A stretch of DNA of 12,851 nt from Bacillota bacterium (GTDB taxonomy: Bacteria; Bacillota; Clostridia; Christensenellales; Borkfalkiaceae), in the NCBI GenBank assembly GCA_003343765.1, contig QAKO01000008.1, positions 1 to 12,851 on the forward strand. The letters run 5' to 3'. The notes under the pieces are model-generated. The model searched no databases. It saw only the letters and a program-made list of their open reading frames with translations, and had not been told where the DNA came from. The stretch's first letter is position 1; each line of letters begins with the position of its first letter. Shown here piece by piece: positions 7,133-12,851 of this stretch. The position numbers were made by a program, and so were the translations under genes.

Positions 7133-7927
7133 ATGTATAGCGGAGTATCGACGGCATCGTTGTTCTTGCGGGAAATGAATGAAGATGCGCTTTCGGTTCT
7201 GGACGGACTCGGGGTAAAGAGCACGGAAATTTTTCTGACAACATTGTCGGAATACACACATGAATTTGCACAGGTTCTGAATGCGCATAAGGGAAATCTG
7301 AACGTAAACTCAGTGCATTTATTGAATACGCAGTTTGAACCGCAGCTGTTCGGGGGACATCCGCGAGCAAAGGCGGATGCTTTTCAGATTTTGGATGGGG
7401 CAATGCGATCGGCGCACGAATTCGGGGCGAGGTATTATACTTTTCATGGCATAACCCGACTGAAAAAGAATTCGGTCAGCAGGGATTATGCGTCTTTGGC
7501 AGAAAGTTTGCGCGAGATCGACGGCGTTTGCATGGAACACGGTGTAAAATTATGCCTGGAAAACGTTCATTGGGCATTGTATAATGCGCCGGGTATATTT
7601 AAAGGAATAAGGAACTACTATCCGACGCTGAAAGGAGTTTTTGACGTAAAGCAGGCGCGATTGTCCTGTTACCCGTATCAGATGTATCTGAAAGATATGG
7701 AAGGCTGTATTGCGCATGTGCATTTTTCAGATGTCGACGAAAACGGAAAAATTTGTCTGCCGGGCAAAGGAATATTTGATTTTGAAGAATGTCTGCGCCG
7801 CTTAAAAGATGTCGGATTTGACGGGGCGGTGCTCATCGAAGTCTATGCGGGCGATTACGATACTTATGAGGAACTCAGAAGATCCTGCGATTTTCTGGAT
7901 GAGATAATATATAAAATAGGAAAGTAA
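7133..7927 (+). CDS. Sugar phosphate isomerase/epimerase-like TIM-barrel protein (AP endonuclease 2 superfamily)
   Basis: A 264-residue xylose-isomerase-like TIM barrel, the fold used by sugar isomerases, epimerases and endonuclease IV. Conserved metal-site positions at the strand ends can be followed: Glu143 in CLENVHW, Asp171 in GVFDVKQA, His195 and His197 with Asp200 in AHVHFSD, and Glu236 in LIEVYAG. His62 in SVHLL and His105 in TFHGI are further candidates. There is no signal peptide or membrane segment. The start is set by GGAAGG (7121-7126) six bases before the ATG. It has its own promoter and ends in a strong terminator, so it is monocistronic. The fold and metal site are secure, but the substrate is unknown. 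A sugar or sugar-phosphate role fits the neighbourhood better than DNA repair, because the sequence does not show typical endonuclease IV motifs. Confidence 0.85.
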   Translation: MYSGVSTASLFLREMNEDALSVLDGLGVKSTEIFLTTLSEYTHEFAQVLNAHKGNLNVNSVHLLNTQFEPQLFGGHPRAKADAFQILDGAMRSAHEFGARYYTFHGITRLKKNSVSRDYASLAESLREIDGVCMEHGVKLCLENVHWALYNAPGIFKGIRNYYPTLKGVFDVKQARLSCYPYQMYLKDMEGCIAHVHFSDVDENGKICLPGKGIFDFEECLRRLKDVGFDGAVLIEVYAGDYDTYEELRRSCDFLDEIIYKIGK

Positions 7928-7932
7928 CCGAT

Positions 7933-7967
7933 AAAGAGCCGCCTGTGAACAGGCGGCTCTTTGTTTT
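7933..7967 (+). terminator. Rho-independent terminator after the TIM-barrel gene
   Basis: AAAGAGCCGCCTG (7933-7945) pairs perfectly with CAGGCGGCTCTTT (7950-7962) across a TGAA loop, and the T-rich stretch continues as GTTTT to 7967. It begins 5 bases after the stop codon. Confidence 0.9.
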
Positions 7968-7983
7968 AGGGTTTGCAGATCAG

Positions 7984-8020
7984 ATAGAGCGGCCTGCAAA
8001 ATTTTTGCAGGCCGCTCTAT
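7984..8020. repeat. Second long hairpin, related to the preceding terminator
   Basis: ATAGAGCGGCCTGCAAA (7984-8000) pairs perfectly with its complement at 8004-8020, a 17-bp stem with a 3-base loop. No T-run follows directly (the next is TTTTTT at 8031), so it is not a standard terminator. Thirteen bases of each arm match the terminator 51 bases upstream except for two positions, and both differences are compensated on the other arm. Confidence 0.8.
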
Positions 8021-8336
8021 GATTCGTCGATTTTTTCAGGGGGGGCTGTTTTGTCCTGACTGTTTTCAAAAAGTTTTCTGCCTGTGTTTGGGAAAAGAAA
8101 AAATATTTTGCGCGGGAAAATCGAGGAGAAGAAATTGTATAAAGTCAGAAAAGCAAGAAAAAGCTAATAAAATACTGAAAGATCGTGAAAGGCAGATAAA
8201 ATTGTCAAATTTAAGATTTTTTCTTTGAATTTGTTATAAATTCGGGAAAAAAGATGGAAAAGCGGGACGTTTTAAGTTGTTTAGGTGGCAGAGAGAAGAG
8301 AAAGGCATGTGATTTGCAGAAATTTGCGCGGAACTG
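8021..8336. other. Gene-free stretch upstream of pgi
   Basis: A 316-base stretch, A- and G-rich. An open frame of 69 codons starts at 8019 inside the hairpin stem, has no ribosome binding site and a low-complexity Lys/Arg-rich product, and is not called. A run of seven G's is at 8040-8046. No conserved RNA motif was recognised. Confidence 0.4.
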
Positions 8337-8365
8337 TTGACAGAGGTGTATTTTTGTTTTAAAAT
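8337..8365 (+). promoter_or_regulatory. Sigma-A-type promoter for pgi
   Basis: A perfect -35 TTGACA (8337-8342) and a -10 TAAAAT (8360-8365) are 17 bp apart. The expected start is near 8372, about 30 bases before the ATG. Confidence 0.8.
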
Positions 8366-8373
8366 AATAAGGA

Positions 8374-8388
8374 AAGAATCAGATTCTT
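8374..8388. promoter_or_regulatory. 15-bp palindrome at the pgi transcription start (possible operator)
   Basis: AAGAATCAGATTCTT is a perfect 7+1+7 palindrome placed 8 bases after the -10 and just before the ribosome binding site. The position fits a repressor operator or a short leader hairpin. The palindrome is seen; the role is inferred. Confidence 0.45.
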
Positions 8389-8403
8389 AACGGAGGTTTT
8401 TCT

Positions 8404-9831
8404 ATGAATTTCAGGAATAAAGACTGGCGCAACAGTATGCGGCTGACGGTGGATTACAACTATATGATGAAGAAATTTATCGGGAACGATGGATTTAAAG
8501 ATTCTGAACTGAATGAAATGAAAGAGGCAGCAGCGGATGCGTTTGATTATGTAGCGGACAACCGCGGAAAGGGCATGATGGGCTGGATGGAGCTTCCTTA
8601 TAATCAGAAAGAGATCGTGGAAGAAATCATAACGACCGCGAAAGAAGTGCGCCGCAAGTTCAAATATTTTGTAGTGCTCGGGATTGGCGGCAGTGCGCTT
8701 GGCCCGATCGCTGTTTTCAATGCGTTGTGTCATCTGCATTACAATGATCTTGCGCCGTCCAAGAGAAAGGGCCCGAAATTCTATGTAGAAGACAATGTAG
8801 ATCCTGAGCGTATGGCAGCGCTTTTGGATGTAATCGAGCCGGAGAAAACGTGTTTTAACGTGATCACGAAATCGGGTGCGACGAGTGAAACGATGACGCA
8901 GTATCTGATCATCAATGATATCCTGACGAAGGCGTTGGGAGACAAGGCGAAAGAGAATATCATAGCGACGACAGATCATAAGAAAGGGAATCTGATCAAA
9001 CTGGCGCAGCAGAACGGATACAAGACGTTTTATATTCCGGACGGAGTTGGCGGAAGGTTTTCGGAACTTTGCCCCGTGGGGTTATTGCCTGCGGCGGTGT
9101 TGGGACTGGACATCAAGGCGATGCTGGCGGGTGCGGCGTATATGGACAGTGTCTGCAATAAGCCTGGCATTTCAAAAAATCCTGCGTTGGCGTGCGCGGT
9201 GTTGCAGTATATGGCAATGAAACGCGGCAAGAATGTGGGAGTCATGATGCCGTATGCGGACAGCTTGAAATTGATGTCCGACTGGTATTGCCAGTTGTGG
9301 GCGGAGAGTCTCGGCAAGAACGTTACGCTGGACGGAAAGCCTTGCAATGTGGGACAGACGCCTGTCAAATCGTTGGGGGTAACCGATCAGCATTCGCAGG
9401 TGCAGTTGTATACGGAAGGGCCGTTCGATAAAGTAGTTACTTTCCTTTCGGTGAAGAATTACCGTAAAGAAGTGGCGATTCCGCACGGCTGCGAGGATAT
9501 TCCGGATGTTTCCTTCCTGGGCGGGCATACGATGAATGAACTGATTCAGGCGGAAAACAAAGCGACGGCATACGCGCTTGCCAAAGCGGGCAGACAGAAT
9601 TATACGATCTGGCTGCCGGAAGTGAATGAGTTTACGTTGGGCGAACTGATGTATATGTTTGAATTGCAGACTGCATATGCGGGAGCAATGTTCAATATCG
9701 ATACGTTCAATCAGCCCGGAGTGGAAGCCGGAAAGCAAGCGACGTATGCGCTTTTGGGCAAACCCGGTTACGAAGCAAAGAAGAAGGAACTGGACGACGC
9801 TCCGCAGGCGGAAGAAAAATACATTGTCTGA
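8404..9831 (+). CDS. pgi: Glucose-6-phosphate isomerase
   Basis: Interconverts glucose 6-phosphate and fructose 6-phosphate in glycolysis and gluconeogenesis; cytoplasmic. The 475-residue length suits the shorter Gram-positive form. Sugar-phosphate-binding motifs are GIGGSALGP (93-101) and KSGATSET (156-163). The first signature DGVGGRFSELCPVGLL (213-228) carries Arg218; Glu301 lies in QLWAESLGK; His330 in GVTDQHSQ; and the second signature FNQPGVEAGK (435-444) ends in the catalytic Lys444. The set is complete. GGAGG (8392-8396) lies 7 bases before the ATG; Met12 is a weaker alternative start without such a site. It has its own promoter, a possible operator, and no co-oriented partner within the unit. 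The family call is secure. Confidence 0.97.
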   Translation: MNFRNKDWRNSMRLTVDYNYMMKKFIGNDGFKDSELNEMKEAAADAFDYVADNRGKGMMGWMELPYNQKEIVEEIITTAKEVRRKFKYFVVLGIGGSALGPIAVFNALCHLHYNDLAPSKRKGPKFYVEDNVDPERMAALLDVIEPEKTCFNVITKSGATSETMTQYLIINDILTKALGDKAKENIIATTDHKKGNLIKLAQQNGYKTFYIPDGVGGRFSELCPVGLLPAAVLGLDIKAMLAGAAYMDSVCNKPGISKNPALACAVLQYMAMKRGKNVGVMMPYADSLKLMSDWYCQLWAESLGKNVTLDGKPCNVGQTPVKSLGVTDQHSQVQLYTEGPFDKVVTFLSVKNYRKEVAIPHGCEDIPDVSFLGGHTMNELIQAENKATAYALAKAGRQNYTIWLPEVNEFTLGELMYMFELQTAYAGAMFNIDTFNQPGVEAGKQATYALLGKPGYEAKKKELDDAPQAEEKYIV

Positions 9832-9863
9832 TCGAATTGCAAACCATTATATAAATGAAAAAT

Positions 9864-9910
9864 ATTCAGGCTCTGACGGCATCGCCGTCAGAGCCTGAAT
9901 GCTGAAAAAG
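9864..9910. repeat. Hairpin repeat unit, copy 1 (after pgi)
   Basis: ATTCAGGCTCTGACGGC (9864-9880), loop ATC, and its exact complement (9884-9900) form a 17-bp stem 32 bases after the pgi stop. On the plus strand no T-run follows; on the minus strand the stem is followed by ATTTTTC. It may stop or stabilise the pgi transcript. Bases 9868-9910 recur at 9941-9983. Confidence 0.8.
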
Positions 9911-9940
9911 CGATCGCCGGCTCCATATAATGATTTCCCG

Positions 9941-9983
9941 AGGCTCTGACGGCATCGCCGTCAGAGCCTGAATGTTGAAAAAG
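9941..9983. repeat. Hairpin repeat unit, copy 2
   Basis: This 43-base unit matches 9868-9910 at 42 positions (C9902 corresponds to T9975). The stem here is 13 bp, AGGCTCTGACGGC (9941-9953) with 9957-9969, because the upstream flank differs. The two copies are 73 bases apart start to start. Confidence 0.8.
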
Positions 9984-10186
9984 AGAAAGAAGCGAAAAGA
10001 GCAGATCTGCTTTTGTAAAAGTGGGGAAAGTATATCGTTGCCGTACAGAATTTTTTGTAAAAGTTTTGAAAGGGTATGAAGAAAAATCCGGTATTTAAAA
10101 AAAATGCTTTGCGTTAAGCCGTACGGCGGAATTTGTAGTGGGGAATAAGGCGGAGAAGGTAAGAGAAAAGTTAAAGAAAAAAATTC
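9984..10186. other. Purine-rich non-coding stretch before the ilvB promoter
   Basis: The gene-free interval from the pgi stop to the ilvB promoter is 355 bases. Apart from the two hairpin units it is rich in A and G on the plus strand, with no open frame that has a ribosome binding site and no RNA motif I recognise. Confidence 0.4.
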
Positions 10187-10215
10187 TTGACAATTGCGGG
10201 AAGGTATGGTATCAT
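10187..10215 (+). promoter_or_regulatory. Extended -10 promoter for the ilvB T-box leader
   Basis: A perfect -35 TTGACA (10187-10192) and TATCAT (10210-10215) are 17 bp apart, with TGG before the -10. Transcription would begin near 10222, at the 5' edge of the T-box leader. Confidence 0.8.
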
Positions 10216-10221
10216 TAATAA

Positions 10222-10514
10222 TAATAGGTCATAGAAACGCAATGACGGGGAGGAGTACCCGCGCGGATTGGTACAGAGAGGGAACGGCAGGTGGAAGTTC
10301 TCACAAGAGCGTGGCGGAAGGTAGCCCCTGAGCGGCAAACTGAAAGCGAGGAGCGAGTAGGCTTTGACGGGTTTTTCCGACGTTAAACGGAAACCGATAT
10401 CGATGCGCGGGAAAGCGTATCTGCATCGGGCAGAGAGTGGAAGAAATTCCGAATTCGGGTGGTAACGCGGTATAAGTCGTCCCGGGCAGCGAGAAAGCTG
10501 TCCGGGATTTTTTT
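10222..10514 (+). ncRNA. T-box riboswitch leader of ilvBN
   Basis: A tRNA-sensing leader that reads uncharged tRNA and lets transcription continue when the amino acid is scarce. The T-box sequence TCGGGTGGTAACGCGG (10455-10470) holds TGGT, which pairs with the tRNA acceptor end. Stem I has AGTA (10254-10257) in its specifier loop, a distal GAAC/GTTC helix (10282-10285, 10297-10300) and a GGTGGAA loop (10290-10296). Helix CCGCGC (10259-10264) pairs with GCGTGG (10309-10314). Stem III is GATGCGC/GCGTATC (10402-10408, 10415-10421) closed by CCGAT/ATCGG. In the loop GGAAGGTAG (10316-10324) the likely specifier is GTA (10321-10323), a valine codon; GGT is the alternative. In the antiterminator, CGGG (10456-10459) pairs with CCCG (10481-10484), which breaks the terminator. 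The class is secure; the amino acid is moderately supported and fits ilvBN. Confidence 0.93.
10480..10514 (+). terminator. T-box-controlled terminator
   Basis: TCCCGGGCAGC (10480-10490) and GCTGTCCGGGA (10497-10507) form an 11-bp stem with one G-U pair and a GAGAAA loop, followed by seven T's (10508-10514). The 5' arm overlaps the antiterminator, so the two structures exclude each other. Confidence 0.92.
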
Positions 10515-10574
10515 ATGGAGCGAGTCGGCTGTGCGGATCTGAAAGAGCGAAGGTAGCGGGCGGCGATGGATCAT

Positions 10575-10580
10575 GGAGGT
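10575..10580 (+). promoter_or_regulatory. Ribosome binding site fixing the ilvB start
   Basis: GGAGGT ends 7 bases before the ATG at 10588. It overlaps an in-frame upstream ATG at 10573, so that codon is not the start. Confidence 0.8.
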
Positions 10581-10587
10581 AAACGGA

Positions 10588-12330
10588 ATGAAGATCAAGG
10601 GAACGCAACTGTTTGTGAAGGCGTTGGTGGAAGAGAAGGTGGATACGTTATTTGCGTATCCGGGCGGCATGGCGATAGATTTATTTGACGCATTGTACGG
10701 AGAGAAGGAATTCCGAGTAGTATTGCCGCGGCATGAGCAGGGATTGGTGCATGCAGCGGACGGGTATGCGCGGGCAACGGGCAAGACGGGTGTATGTCTG
10801 GTGACGAGCGGGCCTGGGGCGACGAATCTTGTGACGGGGATAGCGACGGCGAACTATGACAGTGTGCCGTTGGTATGTTTTACGGGGCAAGTGCCGACGA
10901 ACCTGATCGGAAACGATGCATTTCAGGAAGTGGACATTGTGGGGATTTGTCGGAGTATATGCAAGTATGCGGTGACGGTACGGAGACGGGAAGATCTGGG
11001 ACGAATCATAAAAGAAGCGTTTTATATAGCGCGGACGGGCAAGCCGGGTCCGGTGCTGGTTGATTTTCCGAAGGACATTCAGCAGGCGTTGGGGAGTGAC
11101 GAATATCCGACGGAGGTATCGATCCGCGGATACAAGCCATCCACGGGCGTGCATATGGGTCAGCTGAAGAAGGCGGCGGAGATGGTAGCGAATGCGAAGC
11201 GTCCGTTGTTTCTGGTGGGCGGCGGCGTGAATATTTCGCAAGGCGGCGAGGCGATGACGAAGCTGGCGGAGAAGCTGAACGTACCCGTAGTTACGACGAT
11301 CATGGGCAAGGGTGCGCTTCCTACGGATCATCCGTTGTATATCGGGAACATGGGGATGCACGGGAATGTGGCGTCGAACACGGCGGTATCGGAGTGTGAT
11401 TTATTATTTTCGATCGGGACGCGGTTTAATGATCGGATCACGGGCAAGATCAGTGAATTTGCGAAGAATGCGAAGATTGTGCATATTGATATAGATGCGG
11501 CGTCGATATCGAGGAACATTGTGGTGGATGTACCGATCGTAGCGGATGCGCGGGAAGCGATCGAAAAGTTTGCGGAGATAGCGACAAAGCCGAGGCATAC
11601 GGAAGAGTGGGTCGGGCGTTTGCAGAAACTTCGGGAAGAAAAGCCGATCGAGATCCGAAGTGAAGGACACATGAATCCGCAGGATATAATCGGAGCGATC
11701 AACGAACATTTTAAAGAGGCGATCGTGACGACGGATGTGGGGCAGAATCAGATGTGGACGACGCAGTTTTTGCAATTGCGCGGAAGGAGTAAGCTGTTGA
11801 CGTCGGGCGGACTGGGAACGATGGGATACGGATTGCCTGCTGCGATCGGAGCGAAGCTTGGATGTCCGGAACTGCCGGTGATCAGTATATCAGGGGATGG
11901 CGGATTCCAGATGAACGAGCAAGAGCTTGCCACGGCGGTATGTGAAGAGCTGCCTTTGATCATATGTATTCTGAACAATTCATATTTAGGGAATGTACGG
12001 CAGTGGCAGGAGATGTTTTACGGCGGAAGGTATTCGTGTACGTGTCTGAAAAAGCGTCGCAGCTGTGCGCAGTGGTGTTCGAAGCCGAACGCGACGTGTC
12101 CGGAGTATATACCTGATTTTGTGAAGCTGGCGGAAAGTTACGGGATTGAAGGGATCCGGGTGACGAAGCGTGAAGAGATCGGGGCGGCACTGGAGCGAGC
12201 GAAAGCGAGTACGGACAAGCCGACGCTGATCGAGTTTATAATTGACAGGGAATTGGATATATTGCCGATGGTACCGGGCGGGAATGCGCTGTCGGACATG
12301 GTGACCGAGTACAAGAAGGAGAATAAGTGA
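10588..12330 (+). CDS. ilvB: Acetolactate synthase large (catalytic) subunit
   Basis: A thiamine-diphosphate enzyme that condenses two pyruvates to acetolactate, or pyruvate with 2-oxobutyrate, the first common step of valine, leucine and isoleucine synthesis. The 580 residues show the N-terminal ThDP domain with YPGG (24-27) and the catalytic Glu50 in PRHEQG, SGPGATN (74-80), a middle FAD-binding domain including LFSIGTRFNDR (273-283), and the C-terminal ThDP-binding domain with GDGGF (436-440) and NNSYLG (463-468). The combined FAD/ThDP layout and the ilvN gene one base downstream point to the biosynthetic anabolic form, not the catabolic AlsS. One oddity is a cysteine-rich stretch (Cys484, 486, 493, 497, 504) just after the RQWQEMFYGGRYS segment, longer than in E. 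coli-type enzymes. Expression is controlled by the T-box. Confidence 0.96.
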   Translation: MKIKGTQLFVKALVEEKVDTLFAYPGGMAIDLFDALYGEKEFRVVLPRHEQGLVHAADGYARATGKTGVCLVTSGPGATNLVTGIATANYDSVPLVCFTGQVPTNLIGNDAFQEVDIVGICRSICKYAVTVRRREDLGRIIKEAFYIARTGKPGPVLVDFPKDIQQALGSDEYPTEVSIRGYKPSTGVHMGQLKKAAEMVANAKRPLFLVGGGVNISQGGEAMTKLAEKLNVPVVTTIMGKGALPTDHPLYIGNMGMHGNVASNTAVSECDLLFSIGTRFNDRITGKISEFAKNAKIVHIDIDAASISRNIVVDVPIVADAREAIEKFAEIATKPRHTEEWVGRLQKLREEKPIEIRSEGHMNPQDIIGAINEHFKEAIVTTDVGQNQMWTTQFLQLRGRSKLLTSGGLGTMGYGLPAAIGAKLGCPELPVISISGDGGFQMNEQELATAVCEELPLIICILNNSYLGNVRQWQEMFYGGRYSCTCLKKRRSCAQWCSKPNATCPEYIPDFVKLAESYGIEGIRVTKREEIGAALERAKASTDKPTLIEFIIDRELDILPMVPGGNALSDMVTEYKKENK

Positions 12331-12331
12331 G

Positions 12332-12844
12332 ATGGTAACGGGCAACAAAAAACGTTGGGTATCACTGTACGTTGAGAACGATGTCGGCGTGCTTGCGAAA
12401 ATATCGGGCTTGTTTTCGGGCAAGTCATACAATTTATCCAGTCTGACGGTCGGGGAAACGGAAGATCCGACGGTATCGCGGATGACGATCAGTTTATACG
12501 GAGACGACAAGACGTTTGAGCAGATAAAGAAGCAGCTGAACCGCAGTGTGGAAGTGATCAAGGTACTGGATTTTACCGATCTAACGATACACAAGAAGGA
12601 GATACTGTTTATAAAGCTGCACAGTTTGCGTCGCGATGAAATGGAAGAGGTATTCCGTTCGGCATCCGTTTTCGGAGTCAAGGTAGCCGATTACGATAAA
12701 AACTCCGTGATTCTGGAAAGCGTACAGACGGAATCGGAAAATGACGAAGTGCTGCGCTATTACAAGAAATATTTTTCATCGCGGCTGGAAGCGGTGCGCG
12801 GCGGTTCGGTGGCGGTGGAGTCGGTCAGCCGCAGCGACAGATAA
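12332..12844 (+). CDS. ilvN: Acetolactate synthase small (regulatory) subunit
   Basis: Binds and activates the large subunit and makes it sensitive to valine. The 170-residue protein begins with an ACT domain (about 8-80) carrying the family signature VENDVGVLAKISGLFSGKSY (14-33), then NLSSLTVG (34-41), followed by the usual C-terminal domain of the family (about 85-165). The ATG is one base after the ilvB stop codon, and AAGGAG (12316-12321) inside the end of ilvB serves as its ribosome binding site, so the two genes are translationally close and co-regulated by the T-box leader. The name ilvN is used for the short form; some annotations call it ilvH. Seven bases remain after the stop; ilvC or other branched-chain genes may follow. 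Confidence 0.95.
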   Translation: MVTGNKKRWVSLYVENDVGVLAKISGLFSGKSYNLSSLTVGETEDPTVSRMTISLYGDDKTFEQIKKQLNRSVEVIKVLDFTDLTIHKKEILFIKLHSLRRDEMEEVFRSASVFGVKVADYDKNSVILESVQTESENDEVLRYYKKYFSSRLEAVRGGSVAVESVSRSDR

Positions 12845-12851
12845 ATAGAAG

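Noticed and set aside
8019..8228. 69-codon plus-strand open frame upstream of pgi
   Set aside because: Its ATG lies in the 3' arm of a hairpin, it has no ribosome binding site or promoter, and the composition is low-complexity basic. Its CPDC-like cysteines alone are not enough to call a gene.
9864..9983. Possible minimal CRISPR array
   Set aside because: Only two copies, each a near-complete palindrome, with one 30-base interval and no cas gene; hairpin duplication explains it better.
10515..10556. Short open frame of 13 codons just after the T-box terminator, as a possible leader peptide
   Set aside because: No ribosome binding site, starts directly after the T-run, and contains no run of branched-chain codons; T-box control already explains regulation.
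10573..10587. Upstream in-frame ATG as the ilvB start
   Set aside because: It overlaps the GGAGGT that serves the ATG at 10588 and has no ribosome binding site of its own.

Overview
The window reads as a chromosomal segment from a Firmicutes-type bacterium, most likely a gut or plant-polysaccharide-degrading member of the Clostridia. The reasons are a T-box riboswitch in front of ilvB, strong Shine-Dalgarno sites (GGAGG-like), sigma-A-type promoters with 17-bp spacers, Rho-independent hairpins between transcription units, and an ilvB/ilvN pair of the clostridial kind. Genus or family cannot be assigned from the sequence alone. No phage, insertion-sequence, CRISPR, rRNA or tRNA signal was found.

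Layout. (1) Positions 1-6316 form an L-arabinose-centred carbohydrate block on the plus strand. It starts with the C-terminal 143 residues of L-ribulose-5-phosphate 4-epimerase (araD), then L-arabinose isomerase (araA), a hairpin terminator, a new promoter, and a two-gene operon: a GH36-family alpha-galactosidase-like enzyme and a GH127-family beta-L-arabinofuranosidase. Both glycosidases lack a signal peptide and should act in the cytoplasm on imported oligosaccharides. The GH127 enzyme would release L-arabinose, which AraA and AraD (with an araB-type kinase not seen here) feed into the pentose phosphate pathway. (2) A perfect 19-bp hairpin at 6412-6453 separates this block from a converging minus-strand 4HBT thioesterase gene. 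(3) Back-to-back promoters at 7015-7094 drive that thioesterase leftwards and a xylose-isomerase-like TIM-barrel protein rightwards. (4) After two related hairpins and a 316-base stretch without recognisable genes comes glucose-6-phosphate isomerase (pgi) with its own promoter and a palindrome at the expected transcription start. (5) Downstream of pgi a hairpin-containing 43-base unit is present twice. (6) From 10187 a strong promoter, a T-box leader and its terminator precede ilvB and ilvN, the acetolactate synthase subunits, which begin branched-chain amino acid synthesis. The operon probably continues past the window end.

Most of the content is core or well-known metabolism, and I found no convincing undescribed multi-gene system. 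The observations most worth a second look are: two promoters that share a 10-base spacer word and similar extended -10 regions; two adjacent hairpins that differ by paired, pairing-preserving base changes; the duplicated hairpin unit after pgi; a five-cysteine insertion in IlvB; and the chance that the GH36 enzyme is a beta-L-arabinopyranosidase rather than an alpha-galactosidase.
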